From the NCBI RefSeq assembly GCF_018131015.1, contig NZ_JAFCJJ010000006.1, positions 62,001-126,000 on the forward strand: a DNA stretch of 64,000 nt, given 5' to 3'. Below are positions 36,593 to 43,634 of the stretch, in pieces (position 1 is the first letter of the stretch; each line of letters starts with the position of its first letter). Origin of the DNA: Bradyrhizobium diazoefficiens (lineage in GTDB: Bacteria; Pseudomonadota; Alphaproteobacteria; Rhizobiales; Xanthobacteraceae). Below the pieces are notes generated by a model. The model did no database searches. It saw only the letters and a program-made list of their open reading frames with translations, and was not told the origin of the DNA. Made by a program: the position numbers and the translations under genes.

Positions 36593-36826
36593 TCAGCCCC
36601 TGGTGGGCCTCACCGCATCCTTCCAGGTTTCGACCGTCGGGGTCGCCTGCTGCACACGCGGCGCACAGGTCGTCAGTACGAACGCGGTCCTGTTGCATTC
36701 CCACGCCGCGCCCAGAACGCCGCTCTCAACCGTTTGGGGACGGGCGAGCAGCAGCACGGCGCCGGCCAGCGCGGCCGCCGCGAGCGTGATTGCGAGCGTC
36801 TTCAGGCTCAGCCGGAAGATGGTCAT
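36593..36826 (-). CDS. small exported or anchored protein (77 aa)
   Basis: A 77-residue protein with an N-terminal hydrophobic segment (LKTLAITLAAAALAGAVLLLA) and a short periplasmic domain with two cysteines (WECNRTAFVLTTCAP), which could form one disulfide. It lies 62 bp upstream of the 68-residue gene on the same strand; both carry a Cys pair in a small periplasmic tail. The function is unknown. Confidence 0.65.
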   Translation of the reverse strand: MTIFRLSLKTLAITLAAAALAGAVLLLARPQTVESGVLGAAWECNRTAFVLTTCAPRVQQATPTVETWKDAVRPTRG

Positions 36827-37091
36827 ACCCGTACTCCGTCTCGTATCGCGGCGGACGCTAGGCGCCGCCTCCGTGCGTCCTTATGAGGGACATCACAATT
36901 CGGCAGTTTTTTCGGGTTACGAGAGATCGTCGGGTTGGCGATTTTCGTGTACCTGATCGGCTGCAATTATGGGTGGCTTCGCGACGCGTGGCGATGTACA
37001 CGCATGTGCGTCGCGTGGCGCCTGCTATGCCCAGCCGACGTACCAACAGGCAGTGATGTAGGACTGAAAGCGAGGAAGACAAGGCTCGTCG

Positions 37092-37439
37092 ATGAGTGGA
37101 TTCAGGGAGCCGGGTTTCGCAGACCGGCAAAAGGCGGCGCAGGAAGCCCGCAAAAACCTTTTGAACAAATTCAAGTCGCAGCCGGGCCCCGATGATCCGG
37201 CCGTCGTGGCAAAGCGTGCCGAGCGCGAAGCCCTCGCGGCCAAGCGCGCCGAGGCCAAGGCTACGCGCGAGGCCGAAAAGGCCGAGCGGAAGCGCCTCGA
37301 GGAAGAAGCCAAGGCCGCGGAAGCCGCACGTATCGCCCGCGAAGCGGAAGAAGCGGCTGCCAGGGCAGCAGAGCTCGAAGCCGAGCAGAAGGCCAAGCGC
37401 GATGCGCGCTATGCCGCCCGCAAGGCCAAGCGCAAGTAG
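37092..37439 (+). CDS. DUF6481-type Lys/Glu/Ala-rich protein
   Basis: A 115-residue, highly charged protein. It opens GFREPGFADRQKAAQEARKN, the conserved start I associate with DUF6481. Residues 40-115 are then a continuous K/E/A/R-rich helix that should form a long single helix or coiled coil. There is no signal or membrane segment. Proteins of this family are widespread in alphaproteobacteria and uncharacterised. A strong hairpin follows about 45 bp after the stop. Confidence 0.75.
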   Translation: MSGFREPGFADRQKAAQEARKNLLNKFKSQPGPDDPAVVAKRAEREALAAKRAEAKATREAEKAERKRLEEEAKAAEAARIAREAEEAAARAAELEAEQKAKRDARYAARKAKRK

Positions 37440-37483
37440 TCTTCAAAAGTCACGTTCAATTGATCTTGAACCGGGACATCGCT

Positions 37484-37510
37484 CCGGGACGGCCGTCACG
37501 GCCGTCCCGG
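37484..37510. terminator. hairpin between convergent genes
   Basis: CCGGGACGGCCG and CGGCCGTCCCGG form a perfect 12-bp stem with loop TCA, between two convergent genes. There is no T-run on either side, so it is either a rho-assisted terminator or an mRNA 3'-end stabiliser. Confidence 0.6.
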
Positions 37511-37567
37511 AAATTCGCGAGCGCGCGCGATCGTGTTCCCGCCAGCGCCCGTGACGATGGGTGACGA

Positions 37568-37810
37568 TCAGTTCTTCTTCATCATGCCGTCGTCCTTCTT
37601 CATCCCGTCCTTCGACATGTGATCCTTCTTCATGCCGTCGTCTTTGGACATGGCATCCTTCTTCATGCCGTCCTTGGACATCGTTTCCTTCTTCATCATG
37701 CCGTCGTCCTTGCCCATCTTATCCTGGGCAAAGGCGGCAGGCGAAAGCGCGAGGCCAAGCGAAAGCGCGGCAGCCGGGACGGCGAGCAGGATGCGGGTGC
37801 GAATGGTCAT
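37568..37810 (-). CDS. pentapeptide MXKDX repeat protein
   Basis: An 80-residue exported protein. The signal peptide runs through LSLGLALSPAAFAQ, and the mature part is about 50 residues made almost only of M, K, D and G in a repeated MxKDx pattern (DGMKKDAMSKDDGMKKDHMS). This is the MXKDX repeat family. The Met- and Asp-rich periplasmic tail could bind metal ions such as copper, but that is inference. It is a single gene with its own leader. Confidence 0.85.
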   Translation of the reverse strand: MTIRTRILLAVPAAALSLGLALSPAAFAQDKMGKDDGMMKKETMSKDGMKKDAMSKDDGMKKDHMSKDGMKKDDGMMKKN

Positions 37811-38154
37811 GGGGTCGTCTTTCCTTCGAGATGGCGTTTGTCAGCGACGGGTGCCGCTATTCCACCTTGACGGACCGGCAGCCGGCATTGTTACGCGTTC
37901 GCCCGGAATTGTTCTCTTTAGCCGACAAATGTGACTGGCCCGCCGCCACCACCCATCGGAGGACGCGCGCGCGGCGCCAGTGTGCGGCGCAGCAAGGCTG
38001 CGACTTGCGGCCGCCATCAATCTCGAACTATCAGACTAGAGAATATCGGGTGGCAGACCGGCTAGGATGGGCGGCGCCCGGCCTCACATCCGATCACGTC
38101 AACAAGAACCAGACCAAGAAACCAGTCCAAGAAACAGTCCAAGGGGATCACGTC
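37811..38154. other. intergenic region between MXKDX gene and dctP
   Basis: About 340 bp with no supported gene. AAGGGG about nine bases before ATG 38155 is the ribosome binding site of the TRAP binding-protein gene. The promoters of the two divergent genes must lie here. Confidence 0.5.
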
Positions 38155-39177
38155 ATGCTCACGCGCCGCCATCTGCTCGCGACCGCCGTCGCCGCGCCCG
38201 CCATTCTCCGCTTCGGCACCGGTACCGCGCATGCCGCGACCACGCTGAAGATCTCGCACCAATTCCCGGGCGGCACCATCGACAAGGGCGATTTCCGCGA
38301 CCGGCTCTGCCGCATGTTCGCCGCCGAGGTCAGTAAGCGCAGCAATGGCGACATCGCCGCCGAAATCTATCCGAACTCCTCGCTGATCAAAACCAACGCG
38401 CAGTTCTCCGCGATGCGCAAGGGCGCGCTCGACCTCAGTCTCTACCCGATGCCTTACGCCGGCGGCGAAGTGCCCGAGACCAATATCGGCCTGATGCCGG
38501 GTCTCGTCACCACCTACGACCAGGGCCTGCGCTGGAAGAAGGAGCCGGTCGGCAAAGCGCTGACCGACTTCCTCGCCGACAAGGGCATTATCCTGCTCAC
38601 CTGGGTGTGGCAGGCCGGCGGCGTCGCCAGCCGCTCCAAGCCGATCGTCGCGCCCGAAGACGCCAAGGGCCTGAAGGTGCGCGGCGGCTCGCGCGAGATG
38701 GACATGGTGCTGCAGACCGCCGGCGCCTCGGTGCTGTCGGTGCCCTCCAACGAAATCTACGCGGCGATGCAGACCGGCGCCTGCGATGCCGGCATCACCT
38801 CCTCGACCAGCCTGATCTCGTTCCGCCTCGAAGAGGTCGCGAAGTCGCTGACCTCGGGCGCCGGCGCCTCCTACTGGTTCATGCTCGAGCCCCTGATGAT
38901 GTCGAAGGCGATCTTCGACAAGCTGCCGAAGAACCATCAGGACATCCTGCTCGCTGTGGGCACCGAACTCGAGGCGTTCGGCCGCAAGGGCGCGCAGGAT
39001 GACGACATCGAGGTCGCCAAGGTCTATGAGAAGGCCGGCGCCAAGGTCAGCCCGCTTGATGCGGCGACCGTCGGCAAGTGGCGCGACATCGCCCGCGACA
39101 CCGCGTGGAAGGATTACGCCGCCAAGACCACGACCGCGGCGAACCTGCTCAAGCTCGCGACCGACGTCGCGGCATGA
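38155..39177 (+). CDS. TRAP transporter solute-binding protein (DctP family)
   Basis: A 340-residue periplasmic binding protein. The leader MLTRRHLLATAVAAPAILRF has a twin-arginine-like RRHLLA core and ends TAHA. The mature part starts TTLKISHQFPGG. KGLKVRGGSREMDMVL holds the conserved arginine region that binds the ligand carboxylate. The family delivers dicarboxylates or other organic acids to DctQM. The longer open frame upstream lacks codon logic and is not used. The stop overlaps the next start (ATGA). Confidence 0.88.
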   Translation: MLTRRHLLATAVAAPAILRFGTGTAHAATTLKISHQFPGGTIDKGDFRDRLCRMFAAEVSKRSNGDIAAEIYPNSSLIKTNAQFSAMRKGALDLSLYPMPYAGGEVPETNIGLMPGLVTTYDQGLRWKKEPVGKALTDFLADKGIILLTWVWQAGGVASRSKPIVAPEDAKGLKVRGGSREMDMVLQTAGASVLSVPSNEIYAAMQTGACDAGITSSTSLISFRLEEVAKSLTSGAGASYWFMLEPLMMSKAIFDKLPKNHQDILLAVGTELEAFGRKGAQDDDIEVAKVYEKAGAKVSPLDAATVGKWRDIARDTAWKDYAAKTTTAANLLKLATDVAA

Positions 39178-39728
39178 TCCACGGTCCGCTTCCGGATCGT
39201 GACGACCAGGCGAACGCTGCCGCAGGCACCAGCCTTGCGGCGGCGATTGATCGCGGTCTCGCAATCCTCAACCGCATCATCGTCGTGTTCGCGGCAATCG
39301 CGCTGGTCGCGGCTTGCGCGATCCTGAGCTACAGCGTGCTCAGCCGCGCCTTGTTCAAGGCCGCCAATTACTGGCAGGACGAGGCCGCCGTGTTCCTGCT
39401 GGTCGGCGCCACCTTCATGACGGCCGCGTACGTCCAGCAGAACCGCGGCCACATCGGCATCGAGGCCTTTGTCGGCCTGCTGTCGCCGTTTGCGAACAAG
39501 GTGCGGCTCTGGCTCGTCGACGTCGCCACGCTGTTGTTCTGCGCCTTCTTCACCTGGAAGTCCTGGACGCTTGCCCATGAGGCCTATGTCGACGGCCAGG
39601 TCTCGAACTCGATGTGGTCGCCGCCGCTCGCCATTCCCTACATCCTGATGGCGCTCGGCATGACCCTGCTTTGCGTACAGATCCTCGTGCAGCTCGCTCT
39701 GCCCTTCGCGGGAGGCCGGCGGCCATGA
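39174..39728 (+). CDS. TRAP transporter small permease subunit (DctQ family)
   Basis: A 184-residue protein with four membrane helices (first IVVFAAIALVAACAILSYSV; last IPYILMALGMTLLCVQILVQ). FLLVGATFMTAAYVQQNRGHIGIE carries the family R-G-H-I pattern. It bridges DctM and the binding protein. It overlaps both neighbours by four bases, which indicates coupled translation and equal stoichiometry. Confidence 0.88.
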   Translation: MIHGPLPDRDDQANAAAGTSLAAAIDRGLAILNRIIVVFAAIALVAACAILSYSVLSRALFKAANYWQDEAAVFLLVGATFMTAAYVQQNRGHIGIEAFVGLLSPFANKVRLWLVDVATLLFCAFFTWKSWTLAHEAYVDGQVSNSMWSPPLAIPYILMALGMTLLCVQILVQLALPFAGGRRP

Positions 39729-41083
39729 GCGTTTTCGGTATTGGCCTCGCCTACGGCATCGCGACGTTGCTCGTGATGTTTTCGGGCATGCCGATCGCGT
39801 TTGCCCTCGGCGCGGTCGCGGTCGTGTTCATGGGCATCTACATGCCGTCCGCCTCGCTCGATACGGTGACGCAGAACGTCTACGAGGAGATGGCCTCGAT
39901 CACCCTGTTGTCGATCCCGCTCTTCATCCTGAAGGGTGCGGCGATCGGCAAGTCACGCGCCGGCCAGGATCTCTACTCGGCCCTGCACGCCTGGCTGCAT
40001 CGCGTGCCCGGTGGCCTCGGGGTCGCCAACGTGTTCGCCTGCGCGCTGTTCGCGGCGATGGCGGGCTCGAGCCCTGCGACCTGCTCGGCGATCGGCTCGG
40101 CCGGCATCCCCGAGATGCGCAAGCGCGGCTATTCCGGCGGCTTTGCCGCAGGCATCATCGCCGCCGGCGGCACGCTCGGCATTCTGCTGCCGCCCTCGAT
40201 CACCATGATCCTGTTCGCGGTCGCCGCGGAAAAATCGCTCGGCCGGCTCTTCCTCGCCGGCATCGGCCCGGGCCTGCTGCTGGTGACCCTGTTCGGCGCC
40301 TATGCCGTGATCCGCTTCCGCCGGGAATATGCCGCGGCCGAAGCCGCCTACAAGAAGGGCGGCCCGGAGGCTCCGATCCTGCAGCGTGACGAATACACGC
40401 TGGCCGAACGCTTCAGCGTGCTGCCGCGTGTGATCCCGTTCGTGCTGCTGCTGACCGGCGTCATGATCGCGCTCTATGGCGGCTATGCCACGCCGTCGGA
40501 GACCGCCGGCCTCGGCGGCCTGCTGGCACTGGCGCTGATCGCCGCGATCTACAGCGTGTGGCGGCCGGGCGACCTTGCGCCCATCATGAAATCGACGATC
40601 CGGGAATCCACCATGCTGATGATGATCATCGGCATGTCCCTGCTCTATTCCTACGTGATGAGCTATCTGCACATCTCGCAATCGGCGGCAGAGGCCATCG
40701 TCGCGATGCACCTGCCGCGCTGGGAGCTGCTGTTCGCCATCCTCGTCATGGTCGTCGTGCTCGGCTTCTTCCTGCCGCCGGTCTCGATCATCCTGATGAC
40801 GGCGCCGATCATCCTGCCGCCGCTGCGCGCCGCCAATTTCGACATCATCTGGTTCGGCGTGGTCATGACCATCGTGATGGAGATGGGGCTGATCCATCCG
40901 CCGGTCGGGCTCAACATCTTCGTCATCCGCAACGTCGCGCCCGACATCCCCCTGAGCGAAGTGATCTGGGGCACGCTGCCCTTCGTGCTCTTGATGATGC
41001 TCGCGGTGCTGCTACTGTGCTTCGTGCCGGAGATCTCGACCGGGCTGCCGGACCTGGTGATGGGGCCGGACGGGAGCAGGTGA
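39725..41083 (+). CDS. TRAP transporter large permease subunit (DctM family)
   Basis: A 452-residue sodium-coupled permease with about 12 helices. Family landmarks are FSGMPIAFALG at the N-terminus, AAMAGSSPATCSAIGSAGIPEM, IAAGGTLGILLPPSITMILF, YATPSETAGLG and MGLIHPPVGLNIFVI. The transported acid is not predictable. It is the last gene of the operon; a palindromic intergenic repeat starts 9 bp after its stop and may act as a terminator. Confidence 0.92.
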   Translation: MSVFGIGLAYGIATLLVMFSGMPIAFALGAVAVVFMGIYMPSASLDTVTQNVYEEMASITLLSIPLFILKGAAIGKSRAGQDLYSALHAWLHRVPGGLGVANVFACALFAAMAGSSPATCSAIGSAGIPEMRKRGYSGGFAAGIIAAGGTLGILLPPSITMILFAVAAEKSLGRLFLAGIGPGLLLVTLFGAYAVIRFRREYAAAEAAYKKGGPEAPILQRDEYTLAERFSVLPRVIPFVLLLTGVMIALYGGYATPSETAGLGGLLALALIAAIYSVWRPGDLAPIMKSTIRESTMLMMIIGMSLLYSYVMSYLHISQSAAEAIVAMHLPRWELLFAILVMVVVLGFFLPPVSIILMTAPIILPPLRAANFDIIWFGVVMTIVMEMGLIHPPVGLNIFVIRNVAPDIPLSEVIWGTLPFVLLMMLAVLLLCFVPEISTGLPDLVMGPDGSR

Positions 41084-41091
41084 CGCTCGAT

Positions 41092-41178
41092 CGTCATTGC
41101 GAGGAGCGTAGCGACGAAGCAATCCAGACCGGCCTCAATGGAAAGACTCTGGATTGCTTCGCTGCGCTCGCAATGACG
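41092..41178. repeat. dispersed palindromic repeat after dctM
   Basis: An imperfect inverted repeat. The left arm (41092-41128) contains CGTCATTGCGAG and GAAGCAATCCAGA; the right arm (41148-41178) contains TCTGGATTGCTTCG and GCTCGCAATGACG. The CGTCATTGCGAG...GAAGCAATCCAG element is a known type of abundant intergenic palindrome in Bradyrhizobium and relatives. The left arm has an extra few bases (GGAGCGTAGCGAC). Confidence 0.85.
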
Positions 41179-41198
41179 GCGAGCTGGAAAACCGCAAG

Positions 41199-42116
41199 CT
41201 AGCTCGCAAAATGGGGCTTGACGATCGGCCGCAAACGATCCCGCAGCCAGTTCAGGCCGGGATCGCGACTTCGTCCGCTGCACCAGATCATCGCATGCGG
41301 CAATGGCGGCAGTGGAAACGGGACCGCCCTGCTTTCCAGCCGGTACGCGCCCGGCGCGTGCTTCATCGCCAGCGCCGGCAAGGTCGACAGCAAATCGGAA
41401 TTCGCCAAGACCGGCCCCACCGCGCAGAAGTTCGGCACCCATCCGGCGATGCTCCGCGACAGGCCCGCGGCCGCGGCCGCCACGTCGACCGGGCTTGCCA
41501 CGGCGTCGCCGACCCGCACCATCAGGTGCGGCGCGCGCGCCCAGGTCGCTGCGTTCCAGTTGCGAAACGCGGGGTGTTTGGCGCGCGCGAAGCAACGCCA
41601 GCTGAGCGCACCGGCGATTTCGCCGGTCACCCCCTGTGGCAAGCGCAATTCGGATGGCACGATCGCGATGTCGATCAGCCCTTCTGCCACGTCGAGAAGG
41701 GTCGGCTCACGCGGTGCGGTCCATTCCACGGCGACGCCGGGGGCATCGCGGCCGAGCCGCGTCATCAGGTCGGTGAACAGCGCCAGCATGAAATCGGGCG
41801 CCGCCAGCCGGAACACGCGACGCGACGACGTCGGGTCGAACACATGCTGTGGCGTCAGCACACGCTGGATGCCGGACAGCATCGGGCGGACCTGCTCGAC
41901 CAGATCGAGCGCCAGCGCGGTCGGCTGCATCCGGGCCCCACCCTTGATCAGGAGCGGATCGGCGAACTGCTCGCGCAGCCGCGACAGCGAATGACTGACC
42001 GCCGACTGCGTGCGCCCAAGCCGGTCGGCGGCGCGGGTGACGCTCCGCTCCGCCATCAGAATATCGAACACGACCAGAAGGTTGAGGTCGAAACGGCGCA
42101 AATCGATCTGAGTCAT
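41199..42116 (-). CDS. LysR family transcriptional regulator
   Basis: A 305-residue regulator. The N-terminal helix-turn-helix is RRFDLNLLVVFDILMAERSV then AADRLGRTQSAVSHSLSRLR, and a periplasmic-binding-protein-like effector domain runs from about residue 90. It is divergent from an exported NTF2-like protein, with a palindrome in the 82-bp gap, so it probably controls that gene and itself. The effector is unknown. Confidence 0.9.
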   Translation of the reverse strand: MTQIDLRRFDLNLLVVFDILMAERSVTRAADRLGRTQSAVSHSLSRLREQFADPLLIKGGARMQPTALALDLVEQVRPMLSGIQRVLTPQHVFDPTSSRRVFRLAAPDFMLALFTDLMTRLGRDAPGVAVEWTAPREPTLLDVAEGLIDIAIVPSELRLPQGVTGEIAGALSWRCFARAKHPAFRNWNAATWARAPHLMVRVGDAVASPVDVAAAAAGLSRSIAGWVPNFCAVGPVLANSDLLSTLPALAMKHAPGAYRLESRAVPFPLPPLPHAMIWCSGRSRDPGLNWLRDRLRPIVKPHFAS

Positions 42117-42139
42117 GACAGGGCACCACTACTCATTGG

Positions 42140-42152
42140 ATCGATAATCGAT
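42140..42152. promoter_or_regulatory. candidate LysR operator
   Basis: ATCGAT-A-ATCGAT is a perfect 13-bp palindrome in the short gap between the divergent LysR and NTF2-like genes, and fits the T-N11-A layout of LysR sites. Confidence 0.5.
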
Positions 42153-42198
42153 TTGCATCCATATCACCGGCCTCTGCAAACGAAAACCCGAGATCGAC

Positions 42199-42678
42199 AT
42201 GAAGCGAATTGCCTCCGCCCTCCTGGCCGTCACCCTCGCCGCCCCCGCCGCGCATGCCGAGATGAGCGCAGCCGAGGCCCGCGCCGCGGTTGCTCCGTTC
42301 TACAAGGCGCTGAATGCCCAATTCGCCAGCGATAGTCCCGACCTCATCCGCGCCGCAACGGCCGCCGAATGGGTGTCCTGCCGCAGCAACGAAGCCTGCA
42401 ACACTCGCGATGAGGTCATTGCCGGTGTCGGAGCGCGCCTCAAATCAGTTCCCGACCTCGCATGGCGGATCATGGACGTGCTGGTATTCGGCAATCAGGT
42501 CACGGTGCGCGGCGAAGCCAGCGGCACGCCGGCCGGTGAATTCTTCGGCGCCGCACATACCGGCAAGTCATTCAAGGTGATGTCGATCGACGTGCACACG
42601 ATGCGGGACGGCAAGATGATCCGCTCCTATCACATCGAGGACTGGATGGGCGCGACGCGGCAGTTGAGCACCAACTAG
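42199..42678 (+). CDS. exported NTF2/SnoaL-like protein
   Basis: A 159-residue protein. The signal peptide is MKRIASALLAVTLAAPAAHA. The mature part is a cone-shaped NTF2-like alpha+beta fold: AVAPFYKALNA helix, DLIRAATAAEWVSC, GVGARLKSVPDLAWRIMDVL, and the final strands VMSIDVHTMRDGKMIRSYHIEDW as in ester cyclase/SnoaL proteins. Three cysteines are present near residues 60-70. It ends 8 bp before the convergent HMG-CoA lyase stop. The substrate is unknown; it is probably controlled by the divergent LysR. Confidence 0.78.
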   Translation: MKRIASALLAVTLAAPAAHAEMSAAEARAAVAPFYKALNAQFASDSPDLIRAATAAEWVSCRSNEACNTRDEVIAGVGARLKSVPDLAWRIMDVLVFGNQVTVRGEASGTPAGEFFGAAHTGKSFKVMSIDVHTMRDGKMIRSYHIEDWMGATRQLSTN

Positions 42679-42686
42679 CGCGCGAG

Positions 42687-43598
42687 CTAGCAAGCCGCCC
42701 GCTTCTTCTTGGCGTTCAGCGCCGAGGCCACCCGGCTCACGGGCGGCTTGCCCAGCACGGCGCTCATGGTGTTCGTCGCCGCGAGCAGCTTGTCCATGTC
42801 GACGCCGGTCCTGATCCCCATGCCTTCGAGCATGTAGAGGACGTCCTCGGTCGCGACATTTCCGGTCGCGCCGGGCGCGTAGGGACATCCGCCGAGGCCG
42901 CCGGCGGCGGCGTCGATGACACGGACGCCCTCCTCCATCCCGGCATAGAGATTGGCGAGCGCCTGCCCATAGGTGTCGTGGAAATGCATCGCGAGTTTTG
43001 CGGGCGCGATGTTGGCACTGACCGCGCGCAGCATCGCCTTCGCCTTGGCCGGCGTGCCGACGCCGATGGTGTCGCCGAGCGAGATCTCGTAGCAGCCGAG
43101 CTCCCACAGCGTGGTGGCGAGGTCGGCGACGGCCTTCGGCTTGATCTCGCCGTCGAACGGGCAGCCCAGCACGCAGGAGATATAGCCGCGCACCGGCACG
43201 CCATCCGCCTTGGCGCGCGCCAGCACCGGCTTGAACCGCTCGATGGATTCGGTGACCGTGCAGTTGATGTTGGCCCGGGAAAATCCTTCCGAGGCTGCCG
43301 CGAACACCGACACTACTTTCGCGCCGGCGGCGCGGGCGGCGTCATAGCCCTTCTCGTTCGGCACCAGCACGTGGAATTCGGCGCCCTTGACGTGAGCAAC
43401 GCCGCGCAGCACGGCATCCGAGCTTGCCATCTGCGGGATCGCCTTGGGCGAGACGAAGGCGCCGACCTCGACCGTATGAAGCCCGGCGGCAACCAGCGCC
43501 TCGATGAAGGCGATGCGCGCCTCGACGCTGACCGGCGTCTTCTCGTTCTGCAGGCCGTCGCGCGGCCCCATCTCGATGATGCGGACGGGCTCGCTCAT
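42687..43598 (-). CDS. hydroxymethylglutaryl-CoA lyase
   Basis: A 303-residue TIM-barrel enzyme of the HMGL/DRE family. It cleaves HMG-CoA to acetoacetate and acetyl-CoA, the last step of leucine breakdown. Visible motifs are RIIEMGPRDGLQNEK (metal and substrate), MHFHDTYGQALAN (metal His pair) and GGLGGCPYAPGATGNVATED, whose Cys is the catalytic loop residue. The ATG at 43598 is preferred over the upstream one because GGGGAGAG precedes it. It is the last gene of the leucine cluster, 27 bp after the carboxylase alpha subunit. Confidence 0.92.
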   Translation of the reverse strand: MSEPVRIIEMGPRDGLQNEKTPVSVEARIAFIEALVAAGLHTVEVGAFVSPKAIPQMASSDAVLRGVAHVKGAEFHVLVPNEKGYDAARAAGAKVVSVFAAASEGFSRANINCTVTESIERFKPVLARAKADGVPVRGYISCVLGCPFDGEIKPKAVADLATTLWELGCYEISLGDTIGVGTPAKAKAMLRAVSANIAPAKLAMHFHDTYGQALANLYAGMEEGVRVIDAAAGGLGGCPYAPGATGNVATEDVLYMLEGMGIRTGVDMDKLLAATNTMSAVLGKPPVSRVASALNAKKKRAAC

Positions 43599-43600
43599 GT

Positions 43601-43634
43601 CACTCTCCCCAGTCACTCTCCCCAGTCACTCTCC
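43601..43634. repeat. 13-bp tandem repeat (2.6 copies)
   Basis: CACTCTCCCCAGT repeated at 43601 and 43614, with a partial third copy at 43627. Read on the minus strand each unit provides GGGGAGAG, so the HMG-CoA lyase gene has two spaced ribosome-binding-like sequences. The distal copy overlaps the stop of the upstream gene. Confidence 0.85.
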
